DNA from: JBGTLW01 sp041743835
GTDB lineage: Bacteria; Planctomycetota; Phycisphaerae; Phycisphaerales; Phycisphaeraceae
Direction: 5' to 3'
Assembly (NCBI GenBank): GCA_041743835.1
Contig: JBGTLW010000354.1
Location: 1 to 35,141 of the forward strand
DNA length: 35,141 nucleotides
The notes beneath the pieces are model-generated. The model had not been told where the DNA came from. It was given only the letters and a program-made list of their open reading frames with translations, and made no database searches. Position 1 is the first letter of the stretch. Every line of letters begins with the position of its first letter. Below, in pieces: positions 1 through 7,915 of this stretch. Made by a program: the position numbers and the translations under genes.

Positions 1-232
1 GCGTGTACTTGGCGTGCCCCGGCTGGCCGCCGGCCTTACGCTGCTTGCCCCCGCCGCCCGCCCCGCCCTTGGGCCGGTCGTCGGGCGGTTTGACCACGTC
101 GCTGCTCGGCGGCTTGGAACTGGTCCGCGAGTTCTTGCTCAACGCCGCGATCGTCGCCTCCAACGCCGCCAACCGACGACGCAGCAAAGCATTCTCCGCC
201 TCCAGTGCCGCGATCCGCGCATCCTTGTCCAT
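1..232 (-). CDS. IS66-family transposase (TnpC-like), N-terminus only
   Basis: Reading the minus strand from an ATG at 232 gives a leucine/alanine coiled coil (about residues 5-33), then a stretch containing KNSRTSSKPPSSD, and a Gly/Lys-rich segment ending in GGQPGHAKYT. This order (coiled coil, NS-SSKPPSSD, basic linker, GGQPGH) is the recognisable N-terminus of IS66-type transposases, which cut and rejoin IS ends in the DNA. The frame is open to the window edge, so the DDE catalytic core is outside. It begins 18 bp after the stop of the next gene on the same strand. No tnpA or tnpB is visible on this side. I did not find a terminal inverted repeat, so the end of the IS is not defined. Confidence 0.85.
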   Translation of the reverse strand, partial: MDKDARIAALEAENALLRRRLAALEATIAALSKNSRTSSKPPSSDVVKPPDDRPKGGAGGGGKQRKAGGQPGHAKYT

Positions 233-250
233 GCGACTCTTATCGGATCA

Positions 251-1756
251 TCACAACTTGTATCGACAGTTGGGGTGAACGGTTACGTCCTCTTGCTTTT
301 CCTTCAGTTCCGCTGCTTTCGACCATTCTCCCGCAACTCGATAGGCGAAGCCAAGCTTGCGGATCGCTCGCGCTAGGTTTGGGTCGTCCGGATAGAATTC
401 AAGGGTTTCAACACTCTTTTGAAGAAGATCACGGCCCTTCGCGATAAATGGACAGCAGGAATAGGCGTGTCCTAAGTGCATCTGAGCATCAGCAATCTTC
501 TGAGGTGACGCGCCAGCAACTTCCCTTAACCGGAGCATCTTCTTGAAATCTGAAATCGCGCCGGGCCAGTTAAGCATCCGCAGACGGATACTCCCCCGAA
601 TTGCCAATAGGTTGTCCGTCTCACCGTGAGTGACAATTGCCTGCTTTGCGTAACTTCCTGCACGCCTCAAACATTGTCGTGCCTCGCTACTGAACCCCAT
701 GGCACGCGCGGTGTTGTAATGGGCCGAGGCATTAGCTCCATCAGGCGGCAACTTCACACTAGGCTCAAATTCGCCATGGCTACTGAAATGCTGTGACCGT
801 ACTTCTGTCTGCGAATTCAGAGCGGCAATCGTGCCTGCCCACGGATGCCCATGCCATCCATGCCACGATGCCGCAGACGACCAATCGGCCAGCACCGTGT
901 CCCAATATGGCAGGAATTCCTTCAGCCTGCCGTCAGCTTGCACGTCGACAGGGCGGTAGGAGGCCGGCATTAGCTCACGAACTGCAAACCACAAACGACT
1001 GAGCTTCTGCTGATAGTGTGGGGTGCGACGGTATTCCTTGATTAGCGTCTGGATAAGGTCAACGTCGGGCGGCCGATGCCTGCGTTCAGAAGCTGCATCA
1101 AGAAACATTACGCCGGTCTTACGCGCGCGCCACCACGCCCTTAGCATTTGCCGCGCGCTGAGAACTGCACCCTCAGGCACGCCGTTGGCGACTCGCTCAA
1201 TCCGACGCTTGACATCGTTACATATCTCCTTCTTGCTCATTGGCCTGATGTTGCGCCATTCAGGGAACGCCCATGCCAAGATATCAAGCAGACTTTTGAG
1301 ACGAGGGCCAGGATCAAATCCCTCCAACGTGTATGGCGGACCAGTCATCTTGCCGTACATGGCGGCGGCATAGAGTTCTACCTCGAAGTAACTGACTGCT
1401 GTATCTCGGCTGTGGATCGTTATCGGAGAACCGTGGTCTTTGTCACCGCGACGGCTGCCTGCCAAGATGCAAATGTACAGGTCTGAACGCCGCAAGACAT
1501 CTATCAGATGGTCTGCTGCTGCGAATGCATCACTACTTGGTGGGAATTGACGCTTGCGCTCATCCGGGTCTCTCTTGGCGACTTGTTCGGCCACCCAAGC
1601 GGCGACCCGGCCAGATCGTCGTGGCAGTTGGTCAAGTTCTTCACGCAGTTGAAAGAGTGGATCAGCATGGCGGTCGTCATGCACCTCGCCTGCTTGATAG
1701 AAGGACGAAACAAAGGCGAAGGGATTAACAGAGGATTCCTCAGCGTCTACTCGCAT
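251..1756 (-). CDS. TPR protein with possible DUF4062/TIR-like N-terminal domain
   Basis: A 501-residue protein. The N-terminus has FAFVSS (about residues 13-18) followed by an E/D/R-rich helix and, near residue 95, SDLYICILAGSR. This pattern (hydrophobic strand ending in SS, later a strand 'sDlYIciLag') resembles DUF4062/TIR-like nucleotide-binding folds used in bacterial signalling and defence proteins; that match is inferred from pattern only. The C-terminal third (about 330-490) has TPR-like helix pairs such as AHYNTARAMG and DAQMHLGHAY. The middle is not recognised. No signal peptide is seen, so it is probably cytoplasmic. It follows a small gene on the same strand by 25 bp, suggesting a two-gene unit, and lies beside a transposase, as accessory loci often do. 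A defence or signalling role is a guess. Confidence 0.7.
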   Translation of the reverse strand: MRVDAEESSVNPFAFVSSFYQAGEVHDDRHADPLFQLREELDQLPRRSGRVAAWVAEQVAKRDPDERKRQFPPSSDAFAAADHLIDVLRRSDLYICILAGSRRGDKDHGSPITIHSRDTAVSYFEVELYAAAMYGKMTGPPYTLEGFDPGPRLKSLLDILAWAFPEWRNIRPMSKKEICNDVKRRIERVANGVPEGAVLSARQMLRAWWRARKTGVMFLDAASERRHRPPDVDLIQTLIKEYRRTPHYQQKLSRLWFAVRELMPASYRPVDVQADGRLKEFLPYWDTVLADWSSAASWHGWHGHPWAGTIAALNSQTEVRSQHFSSHGEFEPSVKLPPDGANASAHYNTARAMGFSSEARQCLRRAGSYAKQAIVTHGETDNLLAIRGSIRLRMLNWPGAISDFKKMLRLREVAGASPQKIADAQMHLGHAYSCCPFIAKGRDLLQKSVETLEFYPDDPNLARAIRKLGFAYRVAGEWSKAAELKEKQEDVTVHPNCRYKL

Positions 1757-1781
1757 TTGTCATTCCATACGTTTCCCAACG

Positions 1782-2132
1782 TCATTCACCTGAGCTTGAC
1801 CACTGGCGGGCACGCGGCAACAGATCGTTAAGCAGGGCCGTCGCGATCGATGATGGCTTGCCGGGGGTTGTGGACGCGAAGCGTTCTGCGTATGTGTCTT
1901 CATCGAGGGCCTCGTCAAACTGTCCGAGGGATTCCACCGCTTCGTTGAAAGACCGCACCACCTCCCGCACGGTGGCGTCCGCGCCATCCGATCGGATCAT
2001 CTGCGTGATCGCTTGGGTCCAGACATGCGGGGTCACCGTGCCCACTGCGACATGAAAGATGCTGGTTATCACCCGCCGCACGTCGGCCTCGGACCACTGA
2101 TCGTCGCGTGGAACTCTGCGTTTACGGTCCAT
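1782..2132 (-). CDS. hypothetical protein, upstream partner of the TPR gene
   Basis: A 116-residue protein starting MDRKRRVPRDDQW. I prefer the ATG at 2132 to the TTG five codons upstream because a GGTGGG purine-rich site lies 5-10 bases before the ATG. It appears all-helical, with a basic N-terminus and an acidic middle (FDEALDEDTYAERF). No family is recognised. It stops 25 bp before the TPR gene on the same strand, so the two are probably co-transcribed. It could be a small regulator or partner of the TPR protein, but nothing in the sequence proves this. Confidence 0.55.
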   Translation of the reverse strand: MDRKRRVPRDDQWSEADVRRVITSIFHVAVGTVTPHVWTQAITQMIRSDGADATVREVVRSFNEAVESLGQFDEALDEDTYAERFASTTPGKPSSIATALLNDLLPRARQWSSSGE

Positions 2133-2255
2133 TATTACACCCACCAATTTGTCTTCATGGCTCAGCTTCTGATGGCCATCGTATCGTACGGCCTTGGATC
2201 GGTGAAGGCATTTCTGCTTTCACGACCAGTTTAACAGCCACGTTCAGCCCGCATT

Positions 2256-2292
2256 GCGCAAGGATTCCACTGCGGCTGCAGAAGTAGAGGGC
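2256..2292 (+). repeat. 37-bp junction element, copy 1
   Basis: First of three matching 37-bp stretches (others at 8542 and 24305). The shared core GGCTGCAGA-GTAGAG is at 2274-2289 and is preceded by GCGC and a GAnTC at fixed spacing. Here the peptide frame reads RKDSTAAAEVEG, and the element ends directly before an ATG at 2293. Confidence 0.7.
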
Positions 2293-2511
2293 ATGGAAGC
2301 AACCGGCCAAAGCCTTGGATATGGACCTGGTGGGGATTGGAGTTCACGATTGGGCCTGTCGCCGGAGCAGCGCAGGCAGGCGGTCGTGGACATCATCGTG
2401 TCCGGTTTGATGCGGCTGCCGAAGGGTCTGGACCTCGTGGTTGATCAGGCGGCACACGGCCCTCACGCAGAATCTGCAGAATCCTCTCGTCAGGCGGCGG
2501 ATCAGACTTGA
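2293..2511 (+). CDS. small hypothetical protein preceding DUF2924
   Basis: A 72-residue ORF starting at the ATG at 2293; a TTG at 2254 would add 13 residues that include the DSTAAAEVEG phrase. Its central part, SPEQRRQAVVDIIVSGLMRL, looks like a short helical domain, which is why I accept it as a gene. I recall small helical ORFs ahead of DUF2924 genes in planctomycete mobile elements, but this is memory, not a search. It sits 65 bp upstream of the DUF2924 gene in the same direction. Its start is uncertain, because AGAGGG lies too close to the ATG for a standard ribosome binding site. Confidence 0.45.
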   Translation: MEATGQSLGYGPGGDWSSRLGLSPEQRRQAVVDIIVSGLMRLPKGLDLVVDQAAHGPHAESAESSRQAADQT

Positions 2512-2576
2512 TCTTCCCGGCCGTTTGCCGCTCAGTGTGACCAGAACGGTTAGCGCCCCGAGAAAGGACGGCCGCG

Positions 2577-3104
2577 ATGAATACGCCCACCATCGACATC
2601 CAGGACCAACTGGCGGCCATGCACAGGATGACCCCCAAAGAATTGCGGGTCAAGTACGCGGAGCTGTTCGGCGAGCGTTCCCGCAGCGGGAACCGGCTGT
2701 GGCTGCTACGGCGCTGTGCCTGGCGGCTGCAGGCGCTGGCCGAGGGCGGGCTCTCCGACCGGGCGATCAAACGGGCGAAGGAGCTGGCTCGCGACCAGGA
2801 CATCCGCACCACCGCCCCCAAGGGCATGCGGATGGCCCCGCTCGACCGCCCCGCCGATGTGGAGCAGCCCGCACAACGGTACATCACGCGCACGCCCGCA
2901 CCCGGCGACCACGACCCGCGACTGCCCATGCCGGGCGGTCAACTCAAGCGGGTTTACAAGGGCCATCTCTACATCGTCAACGTGCTGGAGAACGGCTTCG
3001 AGTTCGATGGCCAGCGATACCACAGCCTCTCGGCGGTCGCCCACGCCATCACCGGTGGCCACTGGAACGGCTTCAAGTTCTTCAACCTCCCCCCCCCGGA
3101 ATAA
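2577..3104 (+). CDS. DUF2924 family protein
   Basis: A 175-residue protein with features of the DUF2924 family: an N-terminal helix with MTPKELRVKYAELFGE, then GNRLWLLRRCAWRLQALAEGG, and a C-terminal beta-rich part GQLKRVYKGHLYIVNVLENGFEFDGQRYHSLSAVAHAITG that resembles a RAMA-type DNA-binding fold. DUF2924 genes are often next to large serine recombinases in phages and integrative elements, as here (30 bp gap to the recombinase). They are suspected of acting with the integrase, but their role is not established. The start has AAGGA 8-9 bases upstream. The last codons and stop lie in a CCCCCGGAA copy at 3093-3101, one of only three copies of the window's dispersed motif outside 10-33.6 kb. 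Confidence 0.9.
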   Translation: MNTPTIDIQDQLAAMHRMTPKELRVKYAELFGERSRSGNRLWLLRRCAWRLQALAEGGLSDRAIKRAKELARDQDIRTTAPKGMRMAPLDRPADVEQPAQRYITRTPAPGDHDPRLPMPGGQLKRVYKGHLYIVNVLENGFEFDGQRYHSLSAVAHAITGGHWNGFKFFNLPPPE

Positions 3105-3134
3105 CTCCGGAGACGAGCCAACCAAGGAGACCTC

Positions 3135-4715
3135 ATGAACAACAAGAACGGTAAACCGAAGCTTCCGCGGGTCCGGTGCGCTGTTTACACGCGCAAGAGC
3201 ACCGATGAGAACCTGAACCTCGACTTCAATTCTCTCGACGCCCAGCGCGAAGCGGGCGAGGCGTACATTAAGAGCCAGCAGCACGAGGGCTGGGTCTGCC
3301 TCGACGAGCGGTTTGACGACGGCGGTTTCTCGGGCGGCAACGTCGACCGCCCAGCCTTCCAACGCTTGATGGCCGACATCGCTTCCGGGCGAATCGACTG
3401 CATCGTGGTCTATAAGATCGACCGGCTCTCCCGGAGCCTGATGGATTTTGCGCGGATCATGGAGACGCTCGAGCGGCACGGCGTGTCGTTGGTCAGTGTG
3501 ACTCAGCAATTCAACACGACCTCGTCGATGGGCCGGCTGACGCTGAACATCCTGCTGAGCTTCGCCCAGTTCGAGCGGGAGATCATCTCGGAGCGCACGC
3601 GGGACAAGATCGCCGCCGCCCGGCGCAGGGGTAAATGGACGGGCGGGCCGCCGGTGCTGGGCTACGACCGCGAGCGTGACAACAGGGGCACCCGGATCGT
3701 GGTGAATAAGGATGAAGGGGAAAGGGTCCGGTCCATCCACCGCCTCTATCTGGAGTCGGGGTCGATGCTGCCCACGCTGCACGAATTGAAGCGACGCGGT
3801 TGGCGGACCAAGCGGTATCAGACGGTGTCGGGGGTATGGCGCGGCGGCACGGAGTTCGACAAATCATCGCTTCAGAAAATCCTCACCAACGTCGTGTACC
3901 TCGGCAAAGTCACCTACAAGGGCGAAATCCACGAGGGCGAGCACGAGGCGATCCTGGACGAAGACCTGTTTTCCCGGGTGCAGGGGCTGCTGCGCCGCAA
4001 CCGCAACTCGGGCGGGCGCTACAGCCGCAACAAGCTGGGGGCGCTGCTCAAGGGACTGGTCCGGTGCAAGGCCTGCGGCTGCGCGATGAGCCACCACTTC
4101 GCCACGCGGGGCAGCAAGCGGTATCGGTATTACGTCTGCATCCAGGCGCAGAAGAAAGGATGGGACGCGTGCCCGGCCCCGTCGTTGCCGGCCCAGCAAT
4201 TGGAGCAGTTCGTGCTTGAGCAGATCAAGGCACTGGGCCGCGACCCTAGCATCCTCGAAGACAGCCTCCGGGCAACGCAGGCGCGGATGCAGAGCGAGGT
4301 GGATGATCTTAAGCGCGAGCGGACTGGGATCGAAACAGCAATCAAGGACCTTGGTCGGCAGGTCGGTGAGGTTGCATCAAGCGCGGGCTTTGATGAGGAG
4401 GCCACCCAGACATTGGCGCGACTTCAGGACCAGATCCGCGAACGCCAGCAGGCGGCCGCTGACATCAACGCGGCGATAGCCAAGCTGCAATGCCGCATGC
4501 TCGATCCCGACGAGCTTGCAGGGGCCGTCGAGGCCTTCGACCCGCTCTGGAGCACGCTCCCCCCGGCCCAGCGCGCCGGGCTGGTCCAGCTTCTGGTCGA
4601 GCGGATCGAGTACGACGGTGAGAACGAATCCATTTCAATGACATTCCATCCCACGGGTATCCGCACCTTGACCCGGCAGCATCAAGGGGAGGCCCAGCCG
4701 TGCCTGACGAGCTGA
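3135..4715 (+). CDS. large serine recombinase (phage integrase/resolvase type)
   Basis: A 526-residue large serine recombinase that would cut and rejoin att sites to integrate or excise the element. The resolvase domain starts with VRCAVYTRKST, placing the catalytic serine at residue 22; the conserved DRLSRS and the E-helix segment GRLTLNILLSFAQFEREIISERTRDKI follow. The recombinase domain comes next (GYDRERDN through LGKVTYKGEIHEGEHEAIL), then a zinc ribbon (CKACGCAM with a later pair YYVC and DACP) and a C-terminal coiled coil (about 370-440). Length is normal and no key residue is missing. GGAGA lies 5-9 bases before the ATG. It forms a unit with DUF2924 upstream and an HTH gene overlapping its end by 16 bases. 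Confidence 0.95.
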   Translation: MNNKNGKPKLPRVRCAVYTRKSTDENLNLDFNSLDAQREAGEAYIKSQQHEGWVCLDERFDDGGFSGGNVDRPAFQRLMADIASGRIDCIVVYKIDRLSRSLMDFARIMETLERHGVSLVSVTQQFNTTSSMGRLTLNILLSFAQFEREIISERTRDKIAAARRRGKWTGGPPVLGYDRERDNRGTRIVVNKDEGERVRSIHRLYLESGSMLPTLHELKRRGWRTKRYQTVSGVWRGGTEFDKSSLQKILTNVVYLGKVTYKGEIHEGEHEAILDEDLFSRVQGLLRRNRNSGGRYSRNKLGALLKGLVRCKACGCAMSHHFATRGSKRYRYYVCIQAQKKGWDACPAPSLPAQQLEQFVLEQIKALGRDPSILEDSLRATQARMQSEVDDLKRERTGIETAIKDLGRQVGEVASSAGFDEEATQTLARLQDQIRERQQAAADINAAIAKLQCRMLDPDELAGAVEAFDPLWSTLPPAQRAGLVQLLVERIEYDGENESISMTFHPTGIRTLTRQHQGEAQPCLTS

Positions 4716-5164
4716 CCATCACCAGGAAGATTCACTTCACGATGGCCAACAAGGGCCGGCGCGAGATCAAGCCCGGCCCCGCCGCGGTGATCGACACCCC
4801 CGGAATGCCAGACGGCCGTGTCCCCCGGCTCGCGCGACTCATGGCGCTGGCGATCAAATACGAGCAGCTCATCGCCTCCGGCGGCGTGCGGGATCAGGCG
4901 GAGCTCGCCGAGCTGGGCCACGTCAGCCGGGCGCGGGTCACCCAAGTCATGAACCTGCTTCACTTGGCCCCGGATATCCAGGAGGCGGTCCTCCACCTGC
5001 CCCGCACGTTGCAAGGCCGCGATCCCATCCGTGAGCTGCATGTCCGACCGATCTGCGCCGAGCCGGATTGGAACCGGCAGCGGGAGGCTTGGCGTCGCCT
5101 GCTCGTGTCGGATGTCAAATCGACAGATTTCATAGGTTCGGCGCATGTTTGGGCAGACGGCTAG
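4700..5164 (+). CDS. recombinase-associated HTH protein
   Basis: A 154-residue protein started at GTG 4700, with GGGGAGG 5-11 bases upstream; it overlaps the recombinase end by 16 bases. The centre reads DQAELAELGHVSRARVTQVMNLLHLAPDIQEAVLHLP (about residues 66-102). This is a helix-turn-helix followed by a ParB/KorB-like 'LL-L-P-IQEA' segment, so it should bind DNA. Similar small HTH genes commonly follow serine recombinases in such modules, where they could act as excision factor or regulator; that role is inferred. A CCCCCGGAA copy at 4797-4805 encodes DTPGMP near residue 34. Confidence 0.8.
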   Translation: MPDELTITRKIHFTMANKGRREIKPGPAAVIDTPGMPDGRVPRLARLMALAIKYEQLIASGGVRDQAELAELGHVSRARVTQVMNLLHLAPDIQEAVLHLPRTLQGRDPIRELHVRPICAEPDWNRQREAWRRLLVSDVKSTDFIGSAHVWADG

Positions 5165-5201
5165 CCCCCGCAACGCCCCTCTTAGCGCCGGATCGGGGGC
5201 T
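5163..5201 (+). other. possible hairpin after the integration module
   Basis: AGCCCCCG (5163-5170) can pair with CGGGGGCT (5194-5201) across a 23-nt loop just after the HTH gene stop. There is no T-run, so this is at best a weak terminator. The rest of the 150-bp gap to 5314 shows nothing I recognise. Confidence 0.25.
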
Positions 5202-5313
5202 GGGGCAGCCGCCCGCTGGCGCGCTAGTTGCATGAGCCACGCGGTCGGGCCAGGGATCGGCCCTTCGTTGTTTAAATCATCAGGCCGGCCTGGTCGTCGG
5301 CACGGAGGTCCGC

Positions 5314-6501
5314 ATGGCCAGCCAGAACTTTACGCCCAAGCATATCTCGTCCCACCAGCTTCTTGAACGCATCGATCCGGCAATCCTGCTGAGATTCCTC
5401 CGCAAATACCGCGACTTCTTCATCAAGGAAAGCGTGCTCTCATCCAACGCGGACGCCGTCGACTACGACCGCCTGTCATTGCTGCTCGCCTCGCCCAGCG
5501 AGGTCATGCCCGGCCTCCTCATGGCCGACCTCTTCTATTGGAACGAAGTCGCCGAGATGGCGCAGATCGAGGACCTCAACGAGATCGCCGAGCGGCAGGG
5601 GATCGCGTTCAATGACGAAATCTGCATCGAGGAGGCGGCGCTACTGGTCCGCATGGAAGCCCCCGAGGACCTCGAAGACCTCTACGCCGTCTATCAAGCC
5701 CACGGGCTGCTGCGTAAGAAGAAGCGTTTCCTCTCCTACTTCGCCACCGTCACCGAACTGGCGACGTGGAAGAAGCCCACGCCGCGGATGCTCACCCGCT
5801 TCTCCCACGACATGGACGCCTGGTATGAATCGCAGAAGAAGGGACGCGGCACGCGGGTGTCGGTGATCGAGAAAGACGACGCGGCCTGGTTCATCATCCG
5901 CCACGGCGGGACTTTCAAGAAGGAGAATGCGGTCGACAAGGGCGAGCCCACCCTGGTGTTCTACCGCCCCGAGGCCTACGACCTGCTGATCTATTACCAC
6001 GGGCTGGGTGAGCTGGCGATCTACAACGAGGGGCACAGCAAGCGCGAGCGGCAGGCGTACTGCACCTACCTGGGCAAGAACCTGTTCGACAACCCCTCCT
6101 ACTTCGAGCGCAACGACTCGGCCAAGTATTCGCTTGAGCCGCTGCGGCAGCGCGGGCGAGCCGCGCTGGACTGCAGCGACGTGCCGGGTGTCCAGCACGC
6201 CAGGCTGACCGACCTCCGCTATCAGTTCAACGGCGGCAATCACCACCGGGTTACGCACAAGGCCGAGGACGTGTTCGCCGGGCTGGAGGACCTGGGCGAA
6301 TCGATCCCCGAAGGAGCGCAGCTGGTGTTGATGGGCGTCAAGCTCATGCTCGACTCCGCCCTTGGCGGGGAACGGACGGTGAGGCTCCATGCGCCCAATG
6401 TGTCGGTCTATGATCACGAGCGGGACGCGGAGGTGGCCCACCGGTTCCTGGCCCTCAAAGGCTTCATCATCGACCGTGCTCAGCGGAGGCGTGACGGTTG
6501 A
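5314..6501 (+). CDS. hypothetical cargo protein A
   Basis: A 395-residue protein, predicted soluble, with a clear GGAGG 4-8 bases before its ATG. The N-terminus (SSHQLLERIDPAILLRFLRKYRDFFIKE) is helical, the middle is acidic (about residues 100-140), and the C-terminal half is mixed, containing SVIEKDDAAWFIIRHGGTFKKE and a repeated YYHGLGELAIY-type strand pattern. I recognise no family and no catalytic motif. It overlaps the next gene in a TTGA junction, so the two are translationally coupled. The pair sits between the integration module and the phage early genes, a usual place for cargo such as defence or regulatory genes. It contains none of the dispersed CCCCCGGAA motifs, unlike the phage core, suggesting a different origin. 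Confidence 0.75.
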   Translation: MASQNFTPKHISSHQLLERIDPAILLRFLRKYRDFFIKESVLSSNADAVDYDRLSLLLASPSEVMPGLLMADLFYWNEVAEMAQIEDLNEIAERQGIAFNDEICIEEAALLVRMEAPEDLEDLYAVYQAHGLLRKKKRFLSYFATVTELATWKKPTPRMLTRFSHDMDAWYESQKKGRGTRVSVIEKDDAAWFIIRHGGTFKKENAVDKGEPTLVFYRPEAYDLLIYYHGLGELAIYNEGHSKRERQAYCTYLGKNLFDNPSYFERNDSAKYSLEPLRQRGRAALDCSDVPGVQHARLTDLRYQFNGGNHHRVTHKAEDVFAGLEDLGESIPEGAQLVLMGVKLMLDSALGGERTVRLHAPNVSVYDHERDAEVAHRFLALKGFIIDRAQRRRDG

Positions 6502-7736
6502 CCCATCCGCTCGATGCTTTGTGGGGCCTCATCGGTTCACGGCCCGGGCTGGACGCGGCCGACGCCGAGTGGCGGGAGCGCCTGGGCGACGAGCTATGGG
6601 GGCAGCTCAAACCCCGCCTATTCGTGGGCAATGGCCATGCGGTCATCATTCACCGGCACGCCGAGTCCCGCTCATACAAAGTCTGCGCCACATCCTCAGG
6701 GCATCGGCTGGTCTGTGAATCGACGGGGGCAGTCGATGACCAGCGGCTGACAAACGACGAGGTCCGCAGCTACCGCCTCGATGTCGCGGCGTTCCGCGAT
6801 CAGTTGGCCCGATGCCTTGGGATGATCCCCGAACCGGGACCGGTACGCGGGCTGCCGAATGCGATCCCGGTGGGTGAATGGCACCCGGCCGAGGCGACCC
6901 CCATCCCCGCATACTTGGCAATGACACCCTCGGCCGGGCTTCTCCAATCCGAGGTACGCCGTCTGTTGACGCAAACCCATGGCGGGTTCCTCCTGCTGGT
7001 CCCCGAGCCGCCTCGCCTGGACACGGCGGTGCGTGAGCAGCTCAATCGCAGTCAAGCCGGGGTCGTTGGGCTGCGGGATGTGGTCGAATGGGATGGCCGC
7101 CAACTGGCCGCGATGCCCGCTTGGGAAACACACCGCCACGCCTACTGCCGGCGTCACTTCCCCGAACGCATGGTGATCGCCCCTCCGCAATACGAGTTCC
7201 GCAAGACCGGCGATTACTGGAGCGTCCGCTTCAATGGCAAGTACACGACGATCAAGGACGCGGTTGGCCTGCACTACCTCGCCTATCTCTTGGCTCGCCC
7301 ACACGAGAAAGTCTCCGCCACCAGCATCCTGCAGGCGGTGACGTGCGAAGCCAAGGTTGCTCAAACCGGTTCGGCCGGCGACCAATCCGATCGGCAAACA
7401 GAGGCGGACTTGGAACGCCGCTACTTCGAGCTGCAGGATGAACTCCAGGACGCGGAAGCCAACCACGACCAAGCGGCCCAGGAGAGGCTGCGACGTGAAC
7501 TCGCCAAACTGGCCGACTACTGCAAGACGGTCAAGGGCTTCGCCGGCCGGATGCGCCAGGCGTCTGATGATGCCGACAAAATCCGCCGCGCGATGAGCCA
7601 GGCCATCGACCGCACGATCAGTGCGCTCAAAGCCCCCGAGATGCTGCCCGACGCCGCCCAACACCTGGAGAACGCCGTGAAGACCGGCCTTTTTATGTCC
7701 TATGAACCCGAGGAGCCTCCTGACTGGTCCCTGTGA
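6498..7736 (+). CDS. hypothetical cargo protein B, regulator-type C-terminal domain
   Basis: A 412-residue protein translated from a TTG that overlaps the stop of the preceding gene (TTGA). The first half is not recognised. From about residue 230 it reads EFRKTGDYWSVRFNGKYTTIKDAVGLHYLAYLLARP, which resembles a winged-helix-like unit I associate with the C-termini of large ATPase/adenylate-cyclase-type regulators. There it is likewise followed by a Glu/Arg coiled coil (here LERRYFELQDELQDAEANHD) and a terminal HLENAVKTGLFMSYEPE segment. This match is from memory and untested. The protein therefore probably binds DNA or a partner, lacking the ATPase part. It likely forms a two-protein system with the upstream gene. 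Confidence 0.7.
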   Translation: MTHPLDALWGLIGSRPGLDAADAEWRERLGDELWGQLKPRLFVGNGHAVIIHRHAESRSYKVCATSSGHRLVCESTGAVDDQRLTNDEVRSYRLDVAAFRDQLARCLGMIPEPGPVRGLPNAIPVGEWHPAEATPIPAYLAMTPSAGLLQSEVRRLLTQTHGGFLLLVPEPPRLDTAVREQLNRSQAGVVGLRDVVEWDGRQLAAMPAWETHRHAYCRRHFPERMVIAPPQYEFRKTGDYWSVRFNGKYTTIKDAVGLHYLAYLLARPHEKVSATSILQAVTCEAKVAQTGSAGDQSDRQTEADLERRYFELQDELQDAEANHDQAAQERLRRELAKLADYCKTVKGFAGRMRQASDDADKIRRAMSQAIDRTISALKAPEMLPDAAQHLENAVKTGLFMSYEPEEPPDWSL

Positions 7737-7757
7737 AATGACCACAAAATTTCAACG

Positions 7758-7794
7758 GTCACACCCCGTGTGACTTTGTCACGCCTCATGTGAC
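7758..7794 (+). promoter_or_regulatory. twin 17-bp operator-like dyads
   Basis: GTCAC-N7-GTGAC occurs twice: 7758-7774 (centre ACCCCGT) and 7778-7794 (centre GCCTCAT). The dyads are separated by TTT, with centres 20 bp apart, about two helical turns, so two dimers of one DNA-binding protein could bind the same face. They lie just after cargo gene B and ahead of the terminator at 7842. Confidence 0.55.
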
Positions 7795-7841
7795 GCCCCG
7801 CCGGTGAAGAGCGAAAGCCGGCGAGCCAACGTCACTGACAC

Positions 7842-7886
7842 AAGCCCGCTGAAGCGCCTCCGCCGGTGTTCTTCAGCGGGCTTTTT
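7842..7886 (+). terminator. rho-independent terminator
   Basis: AAGCCCGCTGAAG (7842-7854) pairs perfectly with CTTCAGCGGGCTT (7871-7883), a 13-bp stem that runs into a T tract (7882-7886). It ends the integration/cargo transcript, and lies only 30 bp before the sigma-like gene, so it could also act as an attenuator for that gene. Confidence 0.9.
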
Positions 7887-7915
7887 CGTGCTTAGGGCAC
7901 GGAAAGGCGTGGCAC

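Noticed and set aside
2706..3782. 358-residue minus-strand ORF
   Set aside because: Antisense of DUF2924 and the serine recombinase; a codon-bias shadow.
6696..7745. 349-residue minus-strand ORF
   Set aside because: Antisense of cargo gene B, which is coupled to its upstream gene; no ribosome binding site or motif.
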